NCBI RefSeq assembly: GCF_000568405.1 | Contig: NZ_ARZY01000016.1 | Span: forward strand, 29,863 to 93,862 | Length of the DNA stretch: 64,000 nucleotides | Direction of reading: 5' to 3' | From: Catenovulum agarivorans DS-2 | Lineage (GTDB): Bacteria; Pseudomonadota; Gammaproteobacteria; Enterobacterales; Alteromonadaceae | In this document: one piece after another, positions 8,501 to 16,692 of the stretch | Layout: the number at the start of each line of letters is the position of its first letter | How positions within the stretch are numbered: position 1 is the stretch's first letter | Made by a program: the position numbers and the translations under genes | The notes under the pieces: model-generated | The model's input: the letters and a program-made list of their open reading frames with translations, nothing else | The model's database searches: none | Told to the model about the DNA's origin: nothing

Positions 8501-8915
8501 TAACTACTGCTAAAATCACTGCCGCAAACAAAATCAGTACGGGTAACTCATTGACAAATCGGTAAAATTTACCACTGCGGCGATTTAAATCTTGTTGGAA
8601 GGTTTTAAGCAATTTAAAACAATAAGCATGGTATCCGTACAACAAGACCACCAACAATAGTTTGGTGTGTAACCAGCCACTGACCTTAAACCATTCAGCG
8701 CCATATAGCATAATTAGCCATACACCAAATACGCCAGTTAAAATGGCAAATGGAGTCACAAAATATAACAAGCGCCTTTCCATGACTTTAAGTTGTTGCT
8801 GTACCGAAGCATCGGTTGACTCTGCATGGTATACCAGCAAACGTGGGAAATAAAAAATCCCCGCAAACCAAGCAACCATAAATATGATGTGCAGTGCTTT
8901 AACCCATAAAATCAT
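8490..8915 (-). CDS. hemJ: Protoporphyrinogen IX oxidase HemJ
   Basis: A 141-residue integral membrane protein of the HemJ (UPF0093) family, which oxidises protoporphyrinogen IX to protoporphyrin IX in many Gram-negative bacteria lacking HemG and HemY. Four hydrophobic segments are visible. The family-defining N-terminal segment LHIIFMVAWFAGIFYFPRL contains the conserved His, and WLHTKLLLVVLL carries the conserved Lys. Its ATG overlaps the last base of the upstream ClC gene, so the two are probably cotranscribed. Assignment is by family motif. Confidence 0.9.
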   Translation of the reverse strand: MILWVKALHIIFMVAWFAGIFYFPRLLVYHAESTDASVQQQLKVMERRLLYFVTPFAILTGVFGVWLIMLYGAEWFKVSGWLHTKLLLVVLLYGYHAYCFKLLKTFQQDLNRRSGKFYRFVNELPVLILFAAVILAVVKPY

Positions 8916-10621
8916 TATTCTGTAACCTGAAATGAACCTTTAGTTAAACGCAACCTGAGTTGTTCCCAAGTTACGATACCGACTATATTCTCGAACTCTT
9001 CTTCAAATATATACACAGAGCCGCTGCGTTTATGCTGTAAAATTTCAAACGGCTCAGCCAGCGTGTAGCGCGATTCAACCCCTTGAAGTTCATCGAAATT
9101 AAATGGAGAAGCGGGTTGGTGTTCTAGCGAAACATTGTAGCTCACTTGTTTAAAGACAAAACCACCATCGACCGCTTCACGCAGAATAACAGGTCTTTTT
9201 CCGGCACGGTCTAACGCTTTACGTAACACAGTGTCATCTTTGCGTTTAACTAGAATAAAACTGCGTTCCATAGCTGCTAGTACACCCGTTTTTTGCAATA
9301 TATCGTAAGTCGGGGCCGTCTGGTAATCGAGCTTTTGCATTTCTAATTGCAAAATAAACAAAGAACGGTTTTTAAATATTTGGCTAGAAACCACGTGTGC
9401 TGCCACAATAACCAGCATAGCTGGCACCACAATATCTGGGTTATAGGTTAACTCCAATGCTGTAACCAAGGCGGCTAAAGGCGCGTTTAAGCAAGCAGCC
9501 ATAAGTGCAGCTAGGCCTAAAACCCCATAGATATCTGAATAACCACTAATGTTGCCGATAAAAATCGAAGCCATTAGTGCGAGCAAGGTGCCTAACATCA
9601 TGCCTAATCCTAATATCGGGCCAATAACCCCACCAGGTATACCTAAGCCTATCGCGAAAAATGTCAGCAGTGATTTGCTAATAAATACCGTCATTAACAA
9701 CTGCGCATTACCTGTTTGCTCTTGCGCAATGGTGATTGCGCCTAACCCAGTGCCCAATGCCTGCGGGACAATATATCCTATGATTGCAGTGGCAAACCCT
9801 GCGAGCAATAGTCGAGGTAACATATTTATCGATTTAAACGAGCGGATCACTTCAATCAATTGGCGATTAAAAGCAAATGCAAAACAGCCAACTAAAATCC
9901 CCATAAAGACGAGGTAAGGGTAGTGGTTAATATCCAGCAGTTCGATATTTAAGCCACTTAAGTCATGTTCGTGTCCAAAGGCGTAACGATTAGCGGTTGC
10001 TCCGACCATCGAAGCAAGCATCACCGGCACGAATATATGCGTTTTATATTCTCGCAATACTACTTCCATCACAAAAATAACGGCAGCAAGTGGCGTGTTA
10101 AATGATGCGGCAATTGCAGCGGCCATGCCGCAAGCGGATAAAGTTCGAACTGAATTATATGGGAGTTTGAGCCAAGAGCCTAAATAACTAGAGGCGCCAG
10201 CACCTAAATGGACGGCAGGGCCTTCACGGCCGACAGAAAAGCCACTCGACATCGCAATGATGCCGCCAAAAAACTGATTAATGGTATTGCGAATGGGCAT
10301 CATGCCATAAAAGGCCTTTAGCCGATAAATAACAAAAGGAATACCTAAGCGAAAGTGTTTAAATTGGGTAAATACCCCGACCAGTGCAATTAGACCTGCA
10401 CCAATTAAAGGTAATAAAAAACGTTCAGCACCACTGAGAGATTGAAAGTTATCAGGTTCGTTCAAATATAACAGTTGAACAGACTCTAAGCACCATTGGA
10501 AAGCAACGATACAAATAGATGCACTCAAACCCGCTAATAAACCCAATACACTCAACTGTATTGAAATTTTAGGGTATGCTAATTGTTCTCTAAGATGTTT
10601 TAAGTGTTTTTCGAACGCCAT
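8915..10621 (-). CDS. ClC family chloride channel or transporter with altered ion-path residues
   Basis: A 568-residue ClC protein: about 430 residues of membrane domain and a cytoplasmic tail of about 130 residues with a CBS-like end (SVYIFEEEFENIVGIVTW). The external gating glutamate is kept (VGREGPAVHLGAG), as is GIPGGVIGP. By eye, other key positions differ from the E. coli exchanger: the GSGIP loop reads RLGIP (Ser107 becomes Leu), the internal proton glutamate (Glu203) aligns with Val in FVMEVV, and Tyr445 aligns with Pro in LTYNPDIVVP. This suggests altered selectivity or coupling. It overlaps hemJ by 1 bp. Confidence 0.88.
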   Translation of the reverse strand: MAFEKHLKHLREQLAYPKISIQLSVLGLLAGLSASICIVAFQWCLESVQLLYLNEPDNFQSLSGAERFLLPLIGAGLIALVGVFTQFKHFRLGIPFVIYRLKAFYGMMPIRNTINQFFGGIIAMSSGFSVGREGPAVHLGAGASSYLGSWLKLPYNSVRTLSACGMAAAIAASFNTPLAAVIFVMEVVLREYKTHIFVPVMLASMVGATANRYAFGHEHDLSGLNIELLDINHYPYLVFMGILVGCFAFAFNRQLIEVIRSFKSINMLPRLLLAGFATAIIGYIVPQALGTGLGAITIAQEQTGNAQLLMTVFISKSLLTFFAIGLGIPGGVIGPILGLGMMLGTLLALMASIFIGNISGYSDIYGVLGLAALMAACLNAPLAALVTALELTYNPDIVVPAMLVIVAAHVVSSQIFKNRSLFILQLEMQKLDYQTAPTYDILQKTGVLAAMERSFILVKRKDDTVLRKALDRAGKRPVILREAVDGGFVFKQVSYNVSLEHQPASPFNFDELQGVESRYTLAEPFEILQHKRSGSVYIFEEEFENIVGIVTWEQLRLRLTKGSFQVTE

Positions 10622-10713
10622 TTGTGTTAGAAAAGTGCGCTAAGTTAGTTGCGTTTCCATGCCGTACTTTGAGTGTAACACAGACTTCATAATATGTAGA
10701 CGAGTTTAACCTT

Positions 10714-11442
10714 TTGAAAAAACAAGTTGTAAAAAATTTCGGGATTATTTGGGCCGTTAATAAAAAGTTTTTCGCGAGCCTGCTAGGTTTGTCTTTATTG
10801 ATAAGCGCCATGCTAATCGGCGTTTTGGTGGCCTATAAGCTATTGCAGACGGATATCAAACAAGTAGAGGCATTAAATCAAACCATTGATGAGAAAAATC
10901 AGGCGCTGTTTCAAACTGAGCAAAAGCTGAATTTTATTAGGGTTGAGCTTGAAGTAAATAATATGAGTTTGCAGAAACTGCAAACTGAGCTAAAACAAGT
11001 TCAGCAAGAAAACACTAAGCTAAAAGAAACACTGACTTTTTACCAAAGTGTTATGGCACCAGAGCTGACGGCTGATGGTGTTATGGTTGATGAGCTGCTG
11101 ATTGAACCAACGCTGATAGACAATCAATTTAGATATAAAGTTATTTTAGTGCAAACCAGCAAACAAAAGCGCTTTGCCAAAGGGTATATTTCACTAACCT
11201 TGTTTGGCATTCAAAATGGCAAAAATTTTTCAATAGATATGAAAAAGTTAGCAATAGCAGATAGTGATACCTCTTTTAGTTTTCGATATTTTCAAATATT
11301 GGAAGGTGAGTTTGTCTTGCCTGAGCGTTTTACCCCTGAGCGAGTCAATCTTGCGGTGGTATTGCCACAGCGCAGGGGGCAAAGTTATAGCCGCACTGAA
11401 CTGGACTATACTTGGTCTCCACAAGTGGTTCATCGCGAATAA
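10714..11442 (+). CDS. DUF6776-like membrane-anchored coiled-coil protein
   Basis: A 242-residue protein with one N-terminal transmembrane helix (about residues 20-45), a coiled coil (about 48-110, heptads rich in Glu, Gln and Leu), and a C-terminal beta-rich domain (about 120-240) predicted to be periplasmic. It resembles the DUF6776 family, which in gammaproteobacteria commonly lies next to erpA, as here (64 bp upstream). The function is unknown. The start is TTG 10714; no ATG lies before the membrane helix, so the start codon is inferred from the helix position. Confidence 0.7.
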   Translation: MKKQVVKNFGIIWAVNKKFFASLLGLSLLISAMLIGVLVAYKLLQTDIKQVEALNQTIDEKNQALFQTEQKLNFIRVELEVNNMSLQKLQTELKQVQQENTKLKETLTFYQSVMAPELTADGVMVDELLIEPTLIDNQFRYKVILVQTSKQKRFAKGYISLTLFGIQNGKNFSIDMKKLAIADSDTSFSFRYFQILEGEFVLPERFTPERVNLAVVLPQRRGQSYSRTELDYTWSPQVVHRE

Positions 11443-11506
11443 TAGTTGAATGGTTTAGTCAGGTATTAGATAATAGTGGCATTGCAATATAATGAGGTTG
11501 TGTTAA

Positions 11507-11842
11507 ATGGATCAGATTCCACTTAATTTCACAGAAACAGCAGCAAAACAAGTTAAGCTGTTGATTGAAGAAGAAGAAAACCCAAACTTAAAGTTTAGGG
11601 TATACATTACAGGTGGCGGCTGTTCTGGTTTTCAATACGGTTTCACCTTCGACGAAAAGGTCAATGAAGGTGACATGGTTATTGAAAAAGAAGGTGTTAA
11701 CCTAGTGGTTGACCCAATGAGCCTACAATATTTGATGGGTGGTGAAGTCGACTACACTTCTGGTTTAGAAGGTTCACGTTTCTTTGTTAAAAACCCAAAT
11801 GCCACCACAACGTGTGGATGTGGCGCTAGCTTTTCTGTATAA
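11507..11842 (+). CDS. erpA: Iron-sulfur cluster insertion protein ErpA
   Basis: A 111-residue A-type carrier that passes 4Fe-4S clusters to apo-enzymes, including the isoprenoid enzymes IspG and IspH. The three cluster-binding cysteines are in [12 protein letters not shown] and [11 protein letters not shown] at the C-terminus. [17 protein letters not shown] is the typical ErpA start, and the length matches (E. coli 114). The gene follows the DUF6776-like gene and ends at a 12-bp-stem hairpin. Confidence 0.95.
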   Translation: MDQIPLNFTETAAKQVKLLIEEEENPNLKFRVYITGGGCSGFQYGFTFDEKVNEGDMVIEKEGVNLVVDPMSLQYLMGGEVDYTSGLEGSRFFVKNPNATTTCGCGASFSV

Positions 11843-11852
11843 AATTTTTCGA

Positions 11853-11880
11853 TTAGGTTAGTGACTTTTCACTAACCTAA
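11853..11880. terminator. Shared hairpin between erpA and a convergent thioredoxin gene
   Basis: TTAGGTTAGTGA (11853-11864) pairs perfectly with TCACTAACCTAA (11869-11880) around CTTT. The 12-bp stem lies 10 bases past the erpA stop and includes the stop of the leftward gene, so it can serve both strands. An AT-rich stretch, not a clean T tract, borders it on the left side. Confidence 0.6.
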
Positions 11881-12434
11881 CTCTGTTCTTGCTTGTCTAA
11901 TTCCATCGCTTCAATCAATTTTTGTTTAATACTTTGTTTTTCTGATTGTTTAAAACCGACAATACGGTATATCACTTGTCTGTGTTTATTCAGTAGTAAC
12001 AAAGTGGGTAGGCCACTGACACCATAGTGGCGTGACAGTGCAGCTTGTTGATCAAACCACACTGGCAGTTTTTGTAAATTGTGCTCGGTTAGAAATTTAT
12101 CAGCATTGGCTTTATTTGCATCTTGATTAACCGCAACCCAAGTAAACTGCTGTTGCTCAAAAGTATTGAATAGCTGTTGATAGTAAGGCAAAGATTCAAT
12201 ACAAGGGCCACACCAGCTCGCCCAAAAGTCTAACACCAAATAATTTTGTGTGACTTCAGCTAAACTATTTTGCGCATTATTGCTGGTAAATTTTTGCTGA
12301 TAAATAGCCTGAGTGGTAATTGAAGTTTGGCTGTGGTCTATTTTATGAAATAGCAGCCAAGCCGATGTAACCCCAGTTGCTAGGGCAACCATTAATATCC
12401 CGATTGAGAAAAATTTACTTTTTAGAATGCGCAT
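11877..12434 (-). CDS. TlpA/ResA-like membrane-anchored thioredoxin
   Basis: A 185-residue protein with an N-terminal signal anchor (about residues 9-30) and a periplasmic thioredoxin fold. The active site is LDFWASWCGPCIESLP, a redox-active CxxC, and the cis-Pro lies in VSGLPTLLLLN. This fits TlpA/ResA/DsbE-type thiol-disulfide oxidoreductases, which reduce periplasmic disulfides, for example in cytochrome c maturation. No ccm genes are adjacent, so the substrate is not evident. The ATG at 12432-12434 gives a normal signal anchor. It stands alone between erpA (convergent) and epmA. Confidence 0.82.
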   Translation of the reverse strand: MRILKSKFFSIGILMVALATGVTSAWLLFHKIDHSQTSITTQAIYQQKFTSNNAQNSLAEVTQNYLVLDFWASWCGPCIESLPYYQQLFNTFEQQQFTWVAVNQDANKANADKFLTEHNLQKLPVWFDQQAALSRHYGVSGLPTLLLLNKHRQVIYRIVGFKQSEKQSIKQKLIEAMELDKQEQS

Positions 12435-12604
12435 ATACAGTTTGTTTTTATGAGTATGCTTTTATGGTAGTTGTATATGATGCACATGCCAAGTGTTGTT
12501 AAAGTCACATCCTCCAAGTTGAAGCCATGCCTTTCGCTGGAAAATTATGTTTGCAGTGGGCGAACTTGCGCAGTGTATTTCGTGCCGCGAGGTGTTTAAA
12601 TTTA

Positions 12605-13594
12605 TCAACACCGAGTCAATGGAAAGGCGATAACTTCTTCTATGCCGGTGGCGCCTAAAGCCAACATAATTAATCTATCCACCCCTAATGCGACACCAGA
12701 GCATTGGGGTAAACCAGCATTTAAAGCCGCAATTAAACGCATATCGATCGACTTGGCACATTTTCCATATTGCATTCGCAACTGATTGTCTTGCTCAAAA
12801 CGTTCTAGCTGCTCGTTTGCATTGGTGAGCTCGTCAAAACCATTTGCTAATTCGATGCCTCGGTAATATAACTCGAAACGCTCAGCCACTCTTTGATCTT
12901 GTTGATTGAGCCTAGCTAAACTCGCTTGTTCTGCAGGAAAGTGATAAACAAAACACGGAGCATCTTGGGCCATTTTAGGTTCAATGAACTCTGCAAACAT
13001 AATTTGCAGTAAACTGGTTTTGTCGTCTGCTATCTCAACAATATCGGTTCGTTGCAACTGTTGAAGCTTATCGGTTAGCTGCTTAACATTGCAGGCAAGT
13101 GGGTCTAGCTGCAAGTATTCTATAAACAATTGTTGATAGGTATAAGCCTTACAGTGTGGGACATTTAACACCAGCTTGACTAATTCGGCCACTTCATTCA
13201 TTAAATCTACGCGACTAAAGCCAACGCGATACCACTCCAGCATAGTGAACTCTGGATTGTGCTGGCGACCAAACTCATCATCGCGAAAGGCTTTTGCCAG
13301 CTGAAATATACAGCCAGAGCCAGCAGCTAACAGGCGTTTCATTGCAAACTCTGGTGAAGTCTGCAAATACAAATCTACTCCTTGCGCAAAGCCAGCGCCG
13401 CCATAGTGCGTGGTTAAATTATCTAGGTGTAAGTCTGTGACACCATGTTGCGATAAACTCGGTGTTTCAACTTCAAGCACATTGCGGTTGGCGAAAAACT
13501 GCCGAATCTGACTGATTATTCGCGCGCGTTGTTTGAGCGTTGCAATATTTGCTGAGGGCTGCCAGTGAGTTGCTGAGTTTGTTCGGGTCGTCAT
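12605..13594 (-). CDS. epmA: EF-P--(R)-beta-lysine ligase EpmA
   Basis: A 329-residue class II lysyl-tRNA-synthetase paralogue (GenX/PoxA/YjeA) that attaches (R)-beta-lysine to Lys34 of elongation factor P. It has the class II catalytic core (motif 2 near FQLAKAFRDDEFGRQHNPEF, motif 3 in CSGVALGVDRLIML) but lacks the anticodon-binding domain of LysRS, and its length equals E. coli EpmA (325). It lies 75 bp downstream of efp on the same strand, with epmB divergently encoded 1.3 kb away, so the whole modification pathway is local. Confidence 0.94.
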   Translation of the reverse strand: MTTRTNSATHWQPSANIATLKQRARIISQIRQFFANRNVLEVETPSLSQHGVTDLHLDNLTTHYGGAGFAQGVDLYLQTSPEFAMKRLLAAGSGCIFQLAKAFRDDEFGRQHNPEFTMLEWYRVGFSRVDLMNEVAELVKLVLNVPHCKAYTYQQLFIEYLQLDPLACNVKQLTDKLQQLQRTDIVEIADDKTSLLQIMFAEFIEPKMAQDAPCFVYHFPAEQASLARLNQQDQRVAERFELYYRGIELANGFDELTNANEQLERFEQDNQLRMQYGKCAKSIDMRLIAALNAGLPQCSGVALGVDRLIMLALGATGIEEVIAFPLTRC

Positions 13595-13669
13595 ATAGAG
13601 CTGAGTTTAGACTGTCGGAGAGGGAAACAACATGGCTCAAATCGAAAAATTTGAACCATGAGTAGGTGA

Positions 13670-14236
13670 TTATTTTACACGAGATACATATTCGCCAGAG
13701 CGAGTATCTACTTTAATGACTTCACCAATTTGAATAAATAAAGGTACGCGAACGACAGCGCCTGTGCTTAAAGTGGCAGGTTTACCGCCCGTGCCAGCAG
13801 TATCACCTTTAAGACCTGGGTCTGTGTCCGTTACTTCCAACTCTACAAAATTAGGTGGTGTTACCGCAATTGGATTCCCATCCCATAAAGTTAGGGTACA
13901 TTCATCTTGTTCGACTAACCATTTTTCGTTATCACCAATTGCTTTGGCATCAGCCGCAATTTGTTCAAACGTTTCATTATTCATAAAGTGCCAGAACTCG
14001 CCATCGTTGTATAGATAAGCTAAATCTGTATCCATAATTTCTGCTTTTTCAACAGATTCACCTGATTTAAAAGTTTTCTCTAAAACTTTACCTGAGATCA
14101 ATTTACGGATTTTTACTCGGTTAAAAGCTTGGCCTTTACCTGGTTTTACAAATTCGTTTTCGATGATAGCGCATGGTTCGCCATCTAACATTATTTTTAA
14201 GCCACCGCGAAATTCATTGGTGCTGACAGTTGCCAT
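13670..14236 (-). CDS. efp: Elongation factor P
   Basis: A 188-residue three-domain translation factor that relieves ribosome stalling at polyproline stretches. Lys34, the beta-lysylation site, is in [10 protein letters not shown], and [15 protein letters not shown] is the standard N-terminus. It is the same length as E. coli EF-P. It begins just downstream of a short palindromic leader (CCCC...GGGG near 14256-14272) and is followed by its modifying ligase gene epmA. Confidence 0.96.
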   Translation of the reverse strand: MATVSTNEFRGGLKIMLDGEPCAIIENEFVKPGKGQAFNRVKIRKLISGKVLEKTFKSGESVEKAEIMDTDLAYLYNDGEFWHFMNNETFEQIAADAKAIGDNEKWLVEQDECTLTLWDGNPIAVTPPNFVELEVTDTDPGLKGDTAGTGGKPATLSTGAVVRVPLFIQIGEVIKVDTRSGEYVSRVK

Positions 14237-14330
14237 GATAACCCCTTAATTTCCATCCCCAATTGCTAGGGGAACTATAATCTAATTCGATAAATCCGCG
14301 GAATTTTACCCGATTTTTAACTTTGGCGCA

Positions 14331-14657
14331 TTATACTTTTTGCTGAGTGATTAACGCGGATAATTCGCTTTTAATAATATAGAGGTCAAGTGGTTTAGTA
14401 ACTTGTTGAATTATGCTGCAGATAAGCAAAGATAAAGTAAGGCCTTGATAGCCAGAAAATATTTGTAACTGGCAGGCGCTAGCTGCAATAAATAAGAACA
14501 GTGTGGCACAGAGAATAAACATCACACCAACTAATGCACGTAGTATGCGCGTATTGTATTTAGCTCTGGCGATTAGACTGCAGCAAAAAGCCTTGGAATG
14601 CTCTGCAAAGTGAGGGTAGCGGTAAATTAACCAGCTTAATAAATTATAGTTGTCCAT
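14331..14657 (-). CDS. Hypothetical small membrane protein
   Basis: A 108-residue protein I do not recognise. It has an N-terminal amphipathic region (about 1-38), two hydrophobic segments (about 40-63 and 68-85) and a short polar tail. It lies between efp and the divergent epmB. The membrane segments and the gap-filling position support a real gene; no functional motif is seen. Confidence 0.5.
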   Translation of the reverse strand: MDNYNLLSWLIYRYPHFAEHSKAFCCSLIARAKYNTRILRALVGVMFILCATLFLFIAASACQLQIFSGYQGLTLSLLICSIIQQVTKPLDLYIIKSELSALITQQKV

Positions 14658-14887
14658 AAATGCGCGATTCTCCGTGATATCAGGTAGTGGTTTATATTAT
14701 TTTCCACCTAAATTTTTAGGTTGGTTCTGACTACAACTGTTGTGAATGCATAATGTGCGCGTGTTCACATTTTGCTTAACTTAGTCGTTGGGTGAAAAAT
14801 AGTCAAGTTTTAGTTTGGCGAATATCTTTGGTGTTGGTCGACAATCCGTTAAAATAGCGGCTATGTCCTATAAATGAGTTTAATTCA

Positions 14888-15877
14888 TTGCAGTTTGAAT
14901 CATGTTGGCGCAAAGAACTGGCGCAAACTATTACAGAACCTGAGCAGTTATTGGCGCAACTACAAATTGATAAACAGCGCTTTATTCAAGGTTTCAGCGC
15001 GCGCAAACTTTTTCCATTACGAGCACCGCGCCCTTTTGTGGCTAAAATGGCCAAAGGCGACATTTACGACCCATTATTTTTACAAGTGATGACTCAGCAG
15101 CAAGAATTCGACGAAGTCGCAGGGTTTACTCGCGATCCACTCGAAGAACAGCAAGCTGCGTTGCCAGGGTTATTACATAAATATAAGAGCCGTGTACTCA
15201 TTTTATTGCGCGGTGGCTGTGCCGTAAATTGCCGCTACTGTTTTCGACGCCACTTTCCCTATCAAGATAATGCATTAAATCAAGCTAAAATCGAACAAAT
15301 ACTTAACTACATTCAAAGTCACCCTGAAATTAATGAGGTTGTGTTAAGTGGCGGTGATCCGTTAATGGCACAAGACCATCATATTGCCTCGTTGCTCACA
15401 CAACTTGAACAAATCGACCATCTAACTAGGTTACGCATACATACACGGTTGCCGGTTGTTATTCCTCAGAGGTTAACGCCTGAGCTTGCAGACATGCTAA
15501 AAAGCAGTCGTTTAAAAGTGATTATGGTTTTGCATATAAACCATGCCAACGAAGTAGATTCATTTTTGGCGAATCATTTAGCTAAATTTAAACAGCCAAA
15601 TATAACGTTGTTGAACCAAGCTGTGTTACTTAAGGGTGTGAATGACAATGTTGAGGCTTTAGTACAGTTGAGTGAGCGTTTATTTGCAGTTGGCATTTTG
15701 CCTTATTATATTCACCTGTTTGATAAAGTTGCTGGGGCTGCACATTTTTATTTGAGTGATGAGCAAGTGAGACCTTTGCAACAGGGGTTGTTGGCTGAAT
15801 TACCGGGTTTTTTAGTGCCTAAGTGGGTTAGAGAGGAGGCGGGGCTTATGAGTAAAAGCCCCGTAGTACTTATTTAA
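14888..15877 (+). CDS. epmB: EF-P beta-lysylation protein EpmB (lysine 2,3-aminomutase family)
   Basis: A 329-residue radical SAM, PLP-dependent aminomutase converting (S)-alpha-lysine to (R)-beta-lysine for EpmA. The radical SAM cysteines are in GGCAVNCRYCFRRHFPY; VVLSGGDPLMA, the HTRLPVVIP segment and the PLP-lysine region near HLFDKVAGAAHF follow E. coli EpmB (342 residues) closely. The start is TTG 14888; the nearby ATGs at 14863 and 14874 are in other frames. It is divergent from the efp-epmA pair. Confidence 0.93.
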   Translation: MQFESCWRKELAQTITEPEQLLAQLQIDKQRFIQGFSARKLFPLRAPRPFVAKMAKGDIYDPLFLQVMTQQQEFDEVAGFTRDPLEEQQAALPGLLHKYKSRVLILLRGGCAVNCRYCFRRHFPYQDNALNQAKIEQILNYIQSHPEINEVVLSGGDPLMAQDHHIASLLTQLEQIDHLTRLRIHTRLPVVIPQRLTPELADMLKSSRLKVIMVLHINHANEVDSFLANHLAKFKQPNITLLNQAVLLKGVNDNVEALVQLSERLFAVGILPYYIHLFDKVAGAAHFYLSDEQVRPLQQGLLAELPGFLVPKWVREEAGLMSKSPVVLI

Positions 15878-15878
15878 A

Positions 15879-15894
15879 CCCAAACAAGTTTGGG
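15879..15894 (+). terminator. Hairpin just after epmB
   Basis: CCCAAAC (15879-15885) pairs with GTTTGGG (15888-15894) immediately after the epmB stop. A second stem, GGGGCTT/AAGCCCC (15841-15862), lies in the last codons of the gene. No T tract follows, so the terminator function is uncertain. Confidence 0.35.
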
Positions 15895-15961
15895 GTAAAA
15901 CGAGGGGTTGCCAGACCTTCAAAATAGAATTTCTATCCCTTGGGCCTGACTCAGCACCAAG

Positions 15962-16162
15962 TTAAACCTTGATGTTGATGTTTTGACCAATCGCCGGATC
16001 TGCTGAGCGAGGAGGGGAAACTTCTGCAGATTGAAGCAAGTCCATTGCTGCTTTGCCTTCCGCTTCTTGCTGCGACTTTGCTAATTTAGCGCCGCGCAAT
16101 TCAGCGTCACCTGCCTGTTGGGCAACCGAAGATTGATTAACGCCCGTTGAACTTACGTCCAT
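15962..16162 (-). CDS. Small YjfB-like putative motility protein
   Basis: A 66-residue protein beginning MDVSS and ending DPAIGQNINIKV, with an Ala/Gln-rich helical middle and MDLLQSA. This matches the pattern of the YjfB family of short putative motility proteins, whose function is unknown. The ATG at 16160-16162 has GGAGG 5 bases upstream, a strong ribosome site; a longer in-frame ATG at 16178-16180 has none. It is a single gene between epmB (convergent) and the repeat/IS region. Confidence 0.65.
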   Translation of the reverse strand: MDVSSTGVNQSSVAQQAGDAELRGAKLAKSQQEAEGKAAMDLLQSAEVSPPRSADPAIGQNINIKV

Positions 16163-16273
16163 ACGTACCTCCAAAAACATCGTTGGTTAAGGTTTAATTG
16201 AGAGCAGTATTACCCTCACGATCGCTATCGGCAGCAAATTCAATTTCTTTAGCAAAAAATTGAATATTTTTTC

Positions 16274-16413
16274 GGCACGGTTGTTTCGCGCTGCTAGCTA
16301 TGTGCAATATAGGGAAATTACTAGACCATAACTTTCACAAAAACGCTGTTCAGTATTACATTGAGTCTTGAGTAGACTATTCATCCTTGAAGGACAGGCC
16401 CTGTCGCCTTATA
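16274..16413. repeat. Left part of a palindromic dispersed repeat, interrupted by the IS
   Basis: From GGCACGG (16274) through GGAAATTACTAGA (16313-16325) to CGCTGT (16349) this closely matches 63527-63602, and the following core (ACAGGCCCTGT and the ATTCATCC region) is a variant of the core at 63606-63637. The right part of the same element is at 17791-17896, so the IS1111-group element lies inside this copy. Confidence 0.75.
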
Positions 16414-16425
16414 TGGACCCACTCC
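16414..16425. repeat. IS1111-group inverted repeat, left side
   Basis: TGGACCCACTCC, an exact inverse of 17779-17790; it lies beyond the transposase stop. Confidence 0.8.
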
Positions 16426-16692
16426 GTTTGCAAGTAATTTGATTGATTAAAACTAGAATCGTTGCACCCATATATTCGGCTTTTAAATGAGAGTGTTTTT
16501 ATACTCTCTAGCCCTGATGGATGTATGCGCTCACTTTCCTAAACATCCCTACGGCTTATGATAGCCCAAGACGACAAAAGGTTTTAAGCGAGCCGGTCTG
16601 ACCTGTTTTTCATCAAATCAAATTGCTTAGCAATCGTTTGGAATCTTTGTTGTATTACGGTTAAAGGTTAAGAAATTAAGGGGCTAAAGCTA
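16426..16692 (-). ncRNA. Candidate seekRNA / bridge RNA region of the IS
   Basis: This is the 267-bp non-coding tract between the transposase stop and the terminal inverted repeat. IS1111-group elements are known to encode their target-specifying guide RNA 3' of the transposase gene. Short stems are visible (GAGAGT/ACTCTC at 16489-16508, GGCT/AGCC at 16553-16566, TTGCT/AGCAA near 16623), consistent with a structured RNA. Exact RNA ends and guide loops cannot be set by eye. Confidence 0.45.

Noticed and set aside
14874..15089. A 71-residue plus-strand frame starting with ATG ahead of epmB
   Set aside because: It overlaps the conserved N-terminal part of EpmB in another frame; EpmB similarity extends back to the TTG at 14888.
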